Part shown: positions 38,178-48,828 of the stretch, one piece after another
Position numbering within the stretch: the stretch's first letter is position 1
Layout of the letters: the number at the start of each line of letters is the position of its first letter
DNA from: Aquanectria penicillioides
Lineage: Eukaryota > Ascomycota > Sordariomycetes > Hypocreales > Nectriaceae
Length of the DNA: 64,000 bases
NCBI GenBank assembly: GCA_003415625.1
Contig: PYIU01000009.1
Location: forward strand, 1 to 64,000
Reading direction: 5' to 3'
The notes under the pieces: model-generated
The model's database searches: none
What the model was told of the DNA's origin: nothing
The model's input: only the letters and a program-made list of their open reading frames with translations
Made by a program: the position numbers and the translations under genes

Positions 38178-40169
38178 TCAGTCGATTCCGTCATCTCTGT
38201 GAGGCTTCGTGCTATACACATTTTCAAATGGGCTTCGATTGCTCCAGAAATCTCTCCAACTAAAGCTCTTAGTCTTTTCCTGGAATTTACGTATTCCATG
38301 CTCACCCTCTGAGCCAGGAGACATCATGTTGTTAAATGTCCTTTCGATCAAGTCTACTTGGACTTTGCTTTCAGGGCCGCTCCATCCAATCCTGGCCAAT
38401 TCCTTATTAACAGCTGCTGCTCGAGGAGCGCACTTCTCAAGCTGGTCGAGGTAGCTGTTCAACTTGGAGTTCAAAGATTCTCCATCTTTGGTTATCCCAT
38501 GAACGGCCCCAACGCGTAGTAGCTCGTCCGGGATAATTTCCCGTCCTGACAGCATACCTTCGCGGGCCATTGAGGCGCCCCATTCTCGTACGAGGAACTT
38601 TGAAATAATAGCTGGACTGACGCCAATCTTGACTTCGCTGAGCGTCCATCTGGCTTTTAGAGAGACAAGTCTGACGTCACATACAAAGGTAAGTCCGACG
38701 CCCCCGCCAAAACACGGCCCATCCACCAGAGCAATGGTCGTCTGAGGAGCTTGATCGATGGCATCGAACAAAGCAGCAACTTTGCTGTAGTAGTTAGACT
38801 CCAAGGAAGGATCAGAGGTATTTGTGTCGCCGCTCAAATCCATTCCAGTGCAAAAGTACTTTCCCTCTGATTCAATAACGACATGGTAGATGGATGGATC
38901 CTTGGATAGGTTTCGGAAAATATCGGTGAGATCCTCCAGCATCGCATTTGTCATAGCATTTCCATTCTTTGGTCGAGTAAGTGTGATTTTCAAAGCAGTT
39001 CCTGCTTGAGAAACTCGATATTCACCAGTGCTTTTTACCTCCGTCCACGTTCTCATTGACTTTCGGGCCGCTGGCTTCTCTAGTCCTTTTCCTGTCTGTT
39101 TCGAGGCCAGTGCTGCACCAGCCCTACTTCCGTAAGGAATGCCGATCTGTCGAGAGATCCATTGTCCAACAGAAACTAGTTTGTTCAAGTTCACGCCCGT
39201 GTGGATTCCGCTCTTCTCCAAGGTATAAACCACATCTTCGGTAGCCACATTGCCCTTGGCACCGGGAGCATAAGGGCAACCGCCTAAGCCGGAAACACTG
39301 CTATCGAAAGTCCTAATGCCCATTTCGTAAGCCCGAAAGATGTTTGCTATGCCCTGGCCGTACGTGTCGTGAAAGTGGCCGGCAAGCTTATTTGCCGGGA
39401 CCTCGCGGAGCAGCAACTCTAACAGAGCTTGAGTATCTTTGGCCGTTCCCACACCTAAAGTGTCCCCGAGGCCAACTTCGTAGCAGCCCATGTCGAGAAA
39501 CTGTTGTACCACAGGGAGCACATCTTGAGGAGCCGTTGGTCCAGAAAATGGATCGGAAAAGATGCAAGATATTACACTGCAGAAATCAAATTTAGTTCAA
39601 TTACCGGGTCTCCAGCCTTGAATGACTAACCCTCGAACCTTCATTCCAAGGGACAAAGCTTTGCTTGTAACAGCCCGAGCTTGACTGATGGCCTCATCAA
39701 CCGTGCAATTCTGATTGGCTTTGCTAAAAGCCTCAGTGACCGAAGCAAAGACCACCACTTCTGTGGCCCCTGCTGCTTTGGCATTTTTCAGGCCTTTAAG
39801 ATTTGGTGCCAGGACGGGGAATCGGATATCATTCTGGCGTTCAAAGCGGAGGATGTCGTTCATCACGGCATGCCCATCAGCTAACTGTGGCACCCATTTT
39901 GGGGAGACAAATGAAGTTGCCTCAATATCACGTAATCCGGTATTTTCAAGACGCTTGATAAGTTCGACTTTAACGTCTTTGGGTACCAGTTGCTTGATAT
40001 TTTGCAATCCATCTCTAGGCCCAACTTCAACAATGCGGACTTCGCGATCATTGCGCGCTGAGTAATATCTTCGAGGCCTTTCCAGCCTTCGAAAACCCTT
40101 GAGAGCATATCCGCAGCCGAATTGTATTTTTGAATGAGATGACAGTGATGGAGAGCGTTGTAGGGACAT
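38178..40169 (-). CDS. HMG-CoA lyase / methylglutaconyl-CoA hydratase-type crotonase fusion, mitochondrial
   Basis: Two exons (40,169-39,631 and 39,576-38,178; 54-bp intron) encode 645 residues. Residues about 44-340 are an HMG-CoA lyase domain with its expected active-site residues: Arg52/Asp53 (VGPRDGLQ), His247/His249 (HFHD), Cys280 (GLGGCPYAPGA) and Asn289. Residues about 365-645 are a crotonase domain with FGGGVGL (469-475) and LSEVKIG with Glu494. The GGGVGL/LSEV pattern is that of LiuC/AtuE methylglutaconyl- or isohexenylglutaconyl-CoA hydratases. The two domains would catalyse consecutive reactions: hydration to an HMG-CoA-type intermediate, then cleavage to acetyl-CoA plus a 3-keto acid. 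A basic N-terminus ending RPRRYYSA indicates mitochondrial import. Start chosen at the first ATG; the frame extends upstream only with TTG. No methylcrotonyl-CoA carboxylase is nearby. Confidence 0.9.
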
Positions 40170-40845
40170 GGCGAACAATATACTGGATGCTAGTAAGGAA
40201 TGCGGATCTCTCTAAACAAAAATGACAATTATTTTGGTGCATCCTAGATCAAGCTCCTTATTTTCCATTTTTCTCTTCACGAAATAGATGCTTTCTGGTC
40301 TGGCTATCTCAGCAAATAATGCTGTATAGTAGCCGAGGATTAATGGTAGCCTCGGCAACTTAAGTGCGCTGGAGCTCGTTGTCTAAAACATACCTGGCTA
40401 CAGCCACATGAAAATAAGCGAGTGTGGAAAATAGTGAGAGATATTGCAATAGAGGGATTTTAAATAATAGTGGACGCTATAGAAATAGTTACGTTTGGCC
40501 TACTGCTGTTGGGATCTTGGATTCCTAGCTGCTATACAACCACGTATGCCAGCTTTTACTGCAAGCGTCGAGTAGAGGGTTCGGCACACACCGGATTAAT
40601 TACTGGCGAACTATTTCATCAATGTCCAAGAAGAAGTGGCTCCACCAACCGATAAATATTGCTGACACTTGTAACAAGTATCTTGGGACCAGACACTGAA
40701 TCGGGGCTCATCTTGCCCTCGGTAATCCCAGCATCCGTAGCACACATAACTCACATTATAAATCCGATTTCTACAAACGATAGCACATCATTTTAGTCCA
40801 CAACTTTGATGAGTTTGATCAGTAGTGCAATCCAACGTGGACAAA
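40170..40845. promoter_or_regulatory. Divergent promoter, lyase-hydratase fusion and esterase
   Basis: Three cluster motifs are present. CCGAGG at 40,333 and CCTCGG at 40,350 (GCCTCGGCAAC) form an inverted pair spaced 11 bases, about 165 bp from the fusion gene start. CCTCGG at 40,717 (CCTCGGTAATC) lies about 125 bp before the esterase ATG. No other feature is supported. Confidence 0.65.
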
Positions 40846-41814
40846 ATGTCTTCTGAGTACGACCCTGATTACTTCAAAGCTCTCGAGCCACTGCTTCCCC
40901 TGCTGTCGAAGCGACCGGTGCTTGGTTCTATACACGATATTCAGCCCAATCGTAAAGGTCGCGAAGCAGGGATTACCGCATTGTATGAGGCCTGGCCAGA
41001 CTCGCCAGATGTAGATCGGGCGGTCCATGATGTTGAAGCCTCCGATGGCTATCAAATCCCGGTTCACCAGTTCTTCAAAAAGGGCGCTCTCTTGGAGCCA
41101 GGACCTGCCATCCTTCATTACCATGGAGGTGGGATGATTGTTGGATCATCCCAGATGTCAGCCAAGTCATTAGCCTGTCTGGTCAGCGAGACGTCAATTC
41201 CCATTTTCAGTGTCAACTATCGTCTCGCCCCCGAGTTTACTGGAACAATCCCTGTCGAAGATTGCTACACAGCTTTGATATGGTTAAGCAAAAACGCCCA
41301 GAAATATAATATCGATCCTGCGAGAATTGCCGTTTTCGGGGAGAGTGCGGGTGGCGGTTTGGCCGCTGGAGTGGCATTGATGGCCCGAGACCGAAACTTT
41401 CAGCCGCCACTTGTCAAGCAGATCCTTGTCTACCCTATGCTTGATGATCAAAATCTGATCGACAATAAAGCTATTGAGCACTTGGCCTTTTGGAAAACTC
41501 GAGACAATGTTATAGCCTGGACTGCGCTGCTTGGGGATAAAGCAGGCGACCCTAACGCTGACGTGTCGCCGTACTCGGTACCCGCGCGAGCGCAAAATCT
41601 GGCCGACCTACCCCCTACGTACATTGACGTGGGAACCCTGGACATTTTCCGTGAAGAGAGCATTACATACGCGATGAGACTTTTAGCACATGGCATTCCA
41701 ACCGAACTACACCTATATCCCGGCATACCACATGCGTTTGAAGCAGTGGCACCAAAAATACCGGCAACACAGAGGGCCATTGGGAATAGAGTGAGAGCAA
41801 TGCTGAGCTGTTGA
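40846..41814 (+). CDS. Alpha/beta hydrolase, hormone-sensitive lipase type (esterase or lactonase)
   Basis: A single exon encodes 322 residues. The upstream in-frame extension starts only with GTG, so the ATG at 40,846 is chosen. The HSL-family oxyanion motif HGGG is at residues 93-96, the nucleophile elbow GESAG has Ser167, and Asp266 (GTLDIF) and His296 (GIPHAF) complete the triad at the expected spacing. Such enzymes hydrolyse short esters and lactones. Its position between the lyase-hydratase fusion and a Baeyer-Villiger monooxygenase suggests that it opens the ester or lactone made by the monooxygenase; that is inference. It has no signal peptide, so it should be intracellular. It shares a divergent promoter with the fusion gene. 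Confidence 0.9.
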   Translation: MSSEYDPDYFKALEPLLPLLSKRPVLGSIHDIQPNRKGREAGITALYEAWPDSPDVDRAVHDVEASDGYQIPVHQFFKKGALLEPGPAILHYHGGGMIVGSSQMSAKSLACLVSETSIPIFSVNYRLAPEFTGTIPVEDCYTALIWLSKNAQKYNIDPARIAVFGESAGGGLAAGVALMARDRNFQPPLVKQILVYPMLDDQNLIDNKAIEHLAFWKTRDNVIAWTALLGDKAGDPNADVSPYSVPARAQNLADLPPTYIDVGTLDIFREESITYAMRLLAHGIPTELHLYPGIPHAFEAVAPKIPATQRAIGNRVRAMLSC

Positions 41815-42318
41815 TAAGGGGATAGTTGCTCCAATGCGAAACATTAGGAGATTGAACATCCCAAGCACAATCCTGAAACGCAACCTACCTTGAAGTTCAT
41901 CTATGACACTCGAATAGCGTTCCAACTCGGACCTGAATTTTCTTGATTGATCCAAGTGTTGTTAATGAGATAGACAAACAATAAAGAGTTGTGAGTAGGT
42001 GTCCGTAATTTCCTAGCACTTGATTCACGTGATTGACAAAGAAAACTTTGATCGGTTTAAACTTGAGCATTCCGTCCGAGGTATAAATACACCTAGAGGC
42101 TATTCGGAAAAGCATCATTGAATTTATTGATTTCTAACGAGTGGCTATACATAAACCATAGAAGAAGCCCCAAAGAGCCCAACCGGCCTTGATATGACGG
42201 AGCATGAGCTTAAAGCAATCCAAATACCATGTCCGTCGGCGAGGACACTGACGCAAGATATCGAAGAAATCAACCTACTCAGCACGTCGCAAGCCACCTA
42301 GCACTCAAACGAAAACGC
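41815..42318 (+). other. Intergenic with promoter-like module and short ORF
   Basis: This region lies between two convergent genes, where a promoter is not expected. Yet it contains CCGAGG at 42,076 directly followed by TATAAATA (42,083-42,090), and an ATG about 105 bp further on at 42,194. The rest shows nothing. Confidence 0.5.
42194..42301 (+). other. Possible 35-codon ORF or truncated 5' gene remnant
   Basis: An ATG-initiated frame of 35 codons (starting MTEHELKAIQIPC) ends with TAG at 42,299-42,301, 18 bp before the 3' end of the BVMO coding region on the other strand. It sits downstream of a regulon-type CCGAGG site and a TATA box with plausible spacing. It could be a small peptide, the first exon of a gene lost by rearrangement, or chance. 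I do not recognise the peptide. Confidence 0.3.
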
Positions 42319-44247
42319 TCATCGAATCTCAAAGTCAGCAAAGTTTGGTGTCATCACCATGCGATGGTAGTCGGCCGTATGCCACGGCACATTTACACTT
42401 TGGCGGCCAAACTCGTTGACGTAGTATCCGTGACCCTCTGATTCCCAAATGAGACCCTTGCTTTCATTGTCAAGCTTAGCATTGTACTCGTCAAAGACAT
42501 CTCTGCGGCACTCGATGGACTTCTTATCGTTCTCAATTAGGTGGACAATTGCCGCGGCAGTGTACCGCGACCAAATCTCGCCCCACGAATAGAATCCTCC
42601 TGAGCGAGGCTGGTGATTCGGCCCGTAGAAAATGAAGAAATTGGGGAAGCCAGGCATCACCAAGCCAAGATAGGACCGTGGACCGTCCTTGCTCCACAGC
42701 TTTTGAGTAGTTGCTCCATTCCGGCCGACATATTTCGTGGGCCAAAAGTACTGCGAAACTTTGAAGCCGGTCCCAAGAACAACAATATCATGTTCGCGCT
42801 CCGTACCGTCAACTGTCTTGATTCCCGTCTGGCTAAAGTTTTCAATATCTTCCGTGACTAGTTCCACGTTTTCGCGGCGAAGTGCATCGTAGAAGCCATT
42901 ATCCACGACTAGTCGGCGCACCAGCGGTGCATGGTTTGGCAGAATCTTCTCCAACAAGCCTGGGATTCCATCTGCCTTTGATTGAATGTACTCGGTGAGG
43001 TTCTTGCGCACTAGATCGTTGCGCTTGTTGATAATGCCACCCTTTGACTGCCAGTCCTTGTCGTAGTTTTGAAGATACTGCAGTTGCTGGGAGGTGACGT
43101 GGGCTGAATAGCAATACCAGTTCCAGTAGTAAGGCATGTGGTCAAAAATGTATCGCACCTGGTTGTCGATGACATTTCGATAGCCGTCCATGTTCATGAT
43201 CCAGTTTGGCGTCCGCTGATAAATAGTGAGAGATTTGGCCTCAGAGGCAACAATTGAGGCGAGTTGAGTGCCTGTTGATCCTGTACCAAGGAGAGCCACG
43301 CGTTTGTTGCGATAGTCAACCGCATGGTCCCAATTGGCAGTGTGGAACATGGACCCTTTGAAATCTTCGATGCCTTTGATATCTGGTTGGTTAGGTGTTG
43401 CGAACAGCCCTGTGGCACTGACGACTGCGTTGCACTTTAACGTCTCGGTATGGCCGTCGCTATGCTTGATGGTGAGAGTCCACTGACTCGCATCCTCATC
43501 CCAGACAGAGCTGATCACTTCACGATTGAAGAGAAACCGGTCCTTGACCTGGTGCCGTTCTGCCACATCCTCGAGGTACTTGCGTGTCTCGCCGGCGGTG
43601 GCAAAATACTCGGACCATGGGTAGTTTTTAACAAATTTGAACTGAAACAGGTAGCTGGATGTGTCAACGCGCGCATCGGGGTAAGAATTGAGAAGCCAAG
43701 TGCCCCCAATGCCTGCTTGTCGCTCGAGCACCTGGAAGTTGATGCCAAGTCGTTTGAATTGCACTGCAGCTGCAAGACCGCTGATCCCGCCACCAATGAT
43801 AACAACCTTGAACGCCGCGATCTTTTCCGCCGAGGGCTTTTTGGTCGTCCAATCAGCAGTGCGAGGGAAGTCGTTAAAAGCTAGCTCTTCATAGTCATAT
43901 TCCCACTCGCGATCCCCGACTGGCTCGTCGCCAAAGACGTCGGCCAACTTCTTACTCTCAGTCTTTGATGGTGGTGGCGGCACACTTTTGTCGAGCTGCC
44001 TCTTTGTGAGATAAGCAAATGCCTTCTCCTTGAGAGTCGGAATGTCCTCCTCGGCCACAACATGCGAAAACATGGCGCCACCACGGATACCGTGGCGTCG
44101 GGTCCGCATTTTAGCCAAGTCTGGGTCTCCCGTTACTTGAAGCAGGGCGAGACGGAGCGCATTTAGATTAGACTTTTCAATGGCCTCATGGATGAAGTCA
44201 TCATCTACTGGCTTCGTGCCATTAATAGAATTGATGTTTGTTGCCAT
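42319..44247 (-). CDS. Baeyer-Villiger monooxygenase (HAPMO-like, type I)
   Basis: The open frame continues upstream to 44,430, but the ATG at 44,247 (MATNINSING) is the likely start, giving 642 residues without introns. It uses FAD and NADPH and inserts an oxygen next to a ketone, making an ester or lactone. The FAD Rossmann motif GGGISG is at 152-157, GGTW...YP at 181-190 and the NADPH motif GTGSTG at 321-326. The diagnostic BVMO fingerprint F-x-G-x3-H-x3-W spans 296-306 (FKGSMFHTANW), followed by D. A roughly 145-residue N-terminal extension and the total length resemble 4-hydroxyacetophenone monooxygenases rather than cyclohexanone ones. It is neighbour to the esterase that could hydrolyse its product. 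Tandem CCGAGG sites (44,453 and 44,460) lie about 205 bp upstream. Confidence 0.92.
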   Translation of the reverse strand: MATNINSINGTKPVDDDFIHEAIEKSNLNALRLALLQVTGDPDLAKMRTRRHGIRGGAMFSHVVAEEDIPTLKEKAFAYLTKRQLDKSVPPPPSKTESKKLADVFGDEPVGDREWEYDYEELAFNDFPRTADWTTKKPSAEKIAAFKVVIIGGGISGLAAAVQFKRLGINFQVLERQAGIGGTWLLNSYPDARVDTSSYLFQFKFVKNYPWSEYFATAGETRKYLEDVAERHQVKDRFLFNREVISSVWDEDASQWTLTIKHSDGHTETLKCNAVVSATGLFATPNQPDIKGIEDFKGSMFHTANWDHAVDYRNKRVALLGTGSTGTQLASIVASEAKSLTIYQRTPNWIMNMDGYRNVIDNQVRYIFDHMPYYWNWYCYSAHVTSQQLQYLQNYDKDWQSKGGIINKRNDLVRKNLTEYIQSKADGIPGLLEKILPNHAPLVRRLVVDNGFYDALRRENVELVTEDIENFSQTGIKTVDGTEREHDIVVLGTGFKVSQYFWPTKYVGRNGATTQKLWSKDGPRSYLGLVMPGFPNFFIFYGPNHQPRSGGFYSWGEIWSRYTAAAIVHLIENDKKSIECRRDVFDEYNAKLDNESKGLIWESEGHGYYVNEFGRQSVNVPWHTADYHRMVMTPNFADFEIR

Positions 44248-45172
44248 TATTGACTTTCTCAACTTGCAGGTCGTTGTTGGAAGAGGGGTGATTGTAAACT
44301 GTAAGGTGAGGCAACTAGCACATTGGAGGTTAAACAACAATGATATGATCCGTGTACTGATTAGTTGAACTAAGTAAATATATAAAATTGGGAGGCTTGA
44401 ACATTGATATGATCTCGATTGATTTAACATTGAGGAATAACGAAGATGCTGTCCGAGGGCCGAGGCTCACCGATGTTGGTTCTGAATAGAAGACTTTGAT
44501 GTTATTTCAGATTGAAGGTCATACGATCATATCTGGTTCGGCCCGGGCCTTGAGAAATATTAAATCTCGTACGATTTCAATCTGACACAAGTTGCTGTTA
44601 TCATCTAGGCTCATTTCGCGGACATGCCCAAGTCTGTAGCACTGTCGAGCTCCGCCAATGCAGCAGGTTGAAACCTGATTGCGGAATCTGAACTCAAGTA
44701 GGTGCTGTCTCCAAGACTTGACTGGTGCATTGTGTGGCAAATGCAGCTGCAGACATATTCTAGCTATTCTCTCTAATAAAGAAGTGCACTATGATTCCCT
44801 AAACGACTCTCAATCTTCGCTTGGCACAGGAAATTCGAGCGGTGCATTAAATGCTTCTGAGGGAAGGGATCGATGAGTCTGCGACCGAATAGGTTGGATG
44901 CTAAATGGTCTAGGGGAACACGACCCACAATCAGCCGTCTTTGTAGCCCCACAAATGCAATTTAAGGCCGATAACCTGGTGATAGCCGGAGTTCCTCCCA
45001 GCAGCAAGCCTCGGATACCTCAAATCGGAGTTGCCCGAGATTCCACGCCGATCACCTTCCATATCGTCCCATATCAATAAAGCAGCTGGATTCATCATCT
45101 AAAGTGAAGCAGAAAGTTCAAGATCCTCTACAACGTGTTGAGTTTAAGTTAGTCACGACCATTCACATCAAG
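44248..45172. promoter_or_regulatory. Divergent promoter, BVMO and acyl-CoA ligase
   Basis: Tandem CCGAGGGCCGAGG at 44,453-44,465 is near the BVMO, and CCTCGG at 45,009 lies about 160 bp before the ligase start. Short open frames in the region have no motif and are disregarded. Confidence 0.6.
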
Positions 45173-47085
45173 ATGCTGTTCACATCCAGATACCCGGACG
45201 TTGAGTGTATGTTGCACCATTCCCAAGGCTTCCCTGCCAAGTCTCACCTTTGAGCAGATCCGACGGACTTGACCATATGGGAATGGGCTTTTGAAGACCC
45301 GAGATATTCACCATTATACAAGTTCCCCTCTAACGAGATTGCCGGATTTACCAATGGTGCTACTGGGGAGAGGCTCAACTTCTTTCAGGTCAAGGAATAT
45401 GCTACTCATCTCTGCACGGCATTGGTCAGAAGATATCGCTTGCAAGAGATAGATACCGTGGCAATATTTTCCCAGAACACAATATGGTATCCAGTAGCGA
45501 TGTTTGCTACTTTGAGAGCGGGTAGGTTCGAGGGACTTGGTTATTAAGAACCAATGACATCAATTCTTCGAAGCGGAGACTAATCAGGTAGTAGGCGGCC
45601 GGGTTAATGGTGCGTCTCCTGCATATAGCGTAGACGAGATGACGGTTGCTCTGAAAACGGTTGAAGCCAAGTTCATCATGACAGTCCCCGGCTCTATCAA
45701 AGCGACGCTTGCCGCTGCAAAGAATGCTGGGATCCCGAAAGAACGTATCTTTCTGCTAGAGGGAGAAGTTCAGGGCCACACCACAATGAAACAGTTGTTG
45801 AAAATCGGTGAAAGTTATGGAAATGACGGACAGTCTCCGAAGTTTCGCATTCCAAAGGACAAGACCAATCACATTTGCGGGTTTCTCAACTTTAGTAGCG
45901 GAACTACAGGCCTACCAAAGGCTGTGAGCCATCTGATCCATTGTTATTGTGAATATTTTGCTAATACATGGCGATAGGTGATGCTGTCACACAGGAATGT
46001 GATTGCACAATGTCTCCAGTTGAGAGATGTAGCTGGACCTGAAAGAAAAAGGTTCCTGGCTGCTCTCCCCTTATTTCATAGTAAGAATACAACTTAGCTA
46101 TGCCAATGATCTAAACTAATGCATACTAGTCAGTGGACTCTTGCGTTTTCTCCATTGGCCTATCGCAAGCAACGATGAATGTATCATGCTTCCTCAATTC
46201 ACCATTGAAGCCTTTCTCCAAAGCATCGTGAAGTATCAAATCACAGACCTCACACTTGTTCCCTCCATCGTCTTGCGACTAGTAAGTGATCCTATCGTAA
46301 ATAACTACAATCTTACTTGCGTGAAGCGCATTGCGTGCGGGGCCGCTCCTCTTGGGCAAGAAGTCATCCAGCAGCTTCAAGACAAGATGCCTTGGGCTGG
46401 ATTTAGGCAAAGCTACGGTCTGACTGAATCATGCTGTCTCCTATCGACCCATCCACCTGAGTATTACGATTTCAAATACGCAAACAATGGAGGAATGCTT
46501 TTAGGCTCGACCGTCGTCAAAGTGGTGGATGTAGGTACAGGCACGGAGCTTGGGCCGAATGAGACTGGCGAGATCCTCGCCAGAGGACCCCAAATTGCAA
46601 TGGGTTACCTTGCAAACCCAACAGAGACAGCGAATACGTTTGGAGCAGACGGGTTCTTACATACAGGTGACATCGGGAGCATTGATAATCACGGATTCAT
46701 TCATGTCGTGGACCGGATCAAGGAGCTGATCAAGGTGAAGGGTCAACAGGTTGCCCCGGCGGAGTTGGAGCATCTCCTGTTGGGCCACCCTGATGTTAAT
46801 GACTGTGCGGTGCTGGGGATACCCAATGTTTACAGCGAAGAACGACCTAAAGCATTTGTGGTTTTGAAACACAACGTTGAGCCCAGCGATGCTATCGGCA
46901 GAGAGCTAATTGGATACGTCAAGGAGAGACGAGTGAGGTATAAATGGGTGAGGGAAGTCGAATTTGTTTCAGATATCCCTAGAAATCCAAGCGGTAAGAT
47001 CTTGAGGAGAGTAATACGCGAAAGGGTGAAAAAGGGGGAAAGGGGATACGTTGTTAAGGATGACTCCACCCGAGCAAATCTGTAA
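45173..47085 (+). CDS. AMP-dependent acyl-CoA ligase (4CL-like)
   Basis: Five exons (45,173-45,206, 45,258-45,521, 45,595-45,923, 45,978-46,080, 46,130-47,085) join in frame to 561 residues, the usual size for fungal 4-coumarate:CoA ligase-like enzymes. It converts a carboxylic acid to its CoA thioester through an acyl-adenylate. Seen: the P-loop-like SSGTTGLPK (about 200-208), YGLTES, HTGDIG, a hinge region DRIKELIKVKG, and the C-terminal catalytic lysine motif PSGKILRR. The C-terminal tripeptide ANL is an accepted PTS1 variant, so peroxisomal location beside Fox2 is plausible. The substrate is unknown; the context suggests the acid released after BVMO and esterase action. Confidence 0.9.
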
Positions 47086-47761
47086 TGAAGATTTGTCACA
47101 GAGGATCACTAAACACTGCCTGCACATCCATCAGGCCTTATTCCTGAATAGAGACCCAATTCAAGCACCTCTGATCGGGGAATTTGGAGAGTATGCCGTG
47201 GTCATGGTTTGTCATACACTTTTCTTCATGTGAGATCATTGTGGAATATCACTGCTTGATGAAAATTGCAATATGTAAACCCAGGTCACAAGATCTTTAA
47301 TCTGGAGACATGTTGAGTATTTTCTCCATGTCAGTAAATGCCCATCGCCCAATGATTCTCGAGTTTCTAAGCTTGAGGACACGGATATGCCATTTGCGTG
47401 ACTTCTCATGGAAAACATACATTCAAATGCAATTAATTTCACAGAAAACACACTCAGTCTGTCATGTAGCCTCGGTAACTTGGAAGCTATAACAATAGCC
47501 ATTTACTTCCGATGGTAATCTTCATTCAGCGGATAGGATCCGACGGATAGCACGTACCATAGCGCCAAACCAGTTCCGAGGTTACATGGGCACAATCTCA
47601 TCTTGTACCTATTCCATTTATCTCTTCTCACCTCGGCTCGGCAACATGCGTGAGATATTTCAATTAGATTCCTCTACACAGTATTCCCCATATATTTGCA
47701 CTCTCTCTGAAATCCAGTATACTCAGCACCTACCATTTGGTCAATCCTTTTGCATCAAACA
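47086..47761 (+). promoter_or_regulatory. SDR upstream region with three motif copies
   Basis: CCTCGG at 47,470 (CCTCGGTAACTT), CCGAGG at 47,576 (TTCCGAGGTTAC, the reverse of the same extended motif) and CCTCGG at 47,631 (CCTCGGCTCGGCAAC) lie 130-290 bp before the SDR start. A doubled CGGATAG (47,530 and 47,545) is also seen. No gene is supported. Confidence 0.65.
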
Positions 47762-48828
47762 ATGGCCTTTAGCGGAGAGACGGGATATATTTCGGGTAAT
47801 AAATCCTTACAAACCCCTTGGTGTGTATGCCGACTGAGACCAGACCACAGGAGGCGCGAGCGGCATCGGCCGCTCCCTAGTCACGTCTTTAGTTGGCAAA
47901 GGGTATGTACTCGATTTTGTTTACGAGATATTTACTCACTATCTATACAGGATGAAAGTATTCATTGCTGATCTCAATTTTGATGGCGCCCAGAAAGTAG
48001 CCGAAGAGTTGAATGAGAAGTCCCAAGTCGCTTGGGCAGTGAAGGTTAATGTGGCTGATTGGGACTCTCAATGCAGAGGCTTCGAAGCTGCTGTCAAAGA
48101 ATTCGGCAGGATAGACTACGTCTTTGGAGTAGCTGGGATCCCTGAATTGGCATGGCTACCTAATCGACCTAAATCAACAAGCTTCGAGAAGCCTAACCTG
48201 ACGGTTCTCGATGTCAATGGGACCGGGGCTCTTTACACTTCAGCCTTAGCGATCCAACAGTTCCGCCGTCAGGAGCCAAACAAGTATGGGTTTCGAGGCA
48301 AAGGTATCAACTTCAAATGCTTTCTGGAATTGTTTCAAAACTAACGTGCTAATTTACAGTCGTAATCGTCGCGTCTGGCTGTGGATTTTACTATATACCA
48401 GCCATCCCTATCTACACTGCAGCGAAACAGTAAGTGGTCTAGTTGTATCAATTATGAAAATTTCTAACCATCATAGCGCCATTGTTGGGTTCGTTCGCTC
48501 GTTTGGCAAATACTTGCCAGGTGAAAAGATAACCTTGAACGCAATTTGTCCGAATATTGTCAAAACCAACATCTCTACCGGAGACTTTTATGACAAAGCC
48601 GAATCGAGGGGGCTCCTCATCAGCTTAGAGTCTCTGATAGAGTCTTTTGAGTCTTTGTTAGGTGCTAACGAGACATCTGGTGAGGCTATTGAGGTTTTGC
48701 CAGGCAATGGCGGGTATAGGATCAAGGAGCGTGCTCCGTACACAAATGACCAGTGCAGGGAGAGTGTAGAGCTAACGCAAGACCGTTCACACAGGTCAGC
48801 CAAGTTTCATCAGCCTGTGGAGGAATGA
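47762..48828 (+). CDS. Short-chain dehydrogenase/reductase (15-PGDH-like)
   Basis: Five exons (47,762-47,795, 47,851-47,902, 47,951-48,303, 48,360-48,429, 48,477-48,828) splice in phase to 286 residues. The cofactor motif GGASGIG is at about 12-18, catalytic Ser about 152 in VIVASGCG, and Tyr165/Lys169 in YTAAK. Asp in FIADLNFD after strand 2 suggests NAD(H). The likely role is oxidation of a secondary alcohol to a ketone (or the reverse), which would prepare a substrate for the BVMO; the substrate is not evident from sequence. No signal or membrane segment is visible. Confidence 0.87.

Noticed and set aside
42319..44430. Longer BVMO start at the upstream end of the open frame
   Set aside because: The added 61 residues are Leu/Ile/Cys-rich and look like untranslated leader; the ATG at 44,247 gives the normal length.
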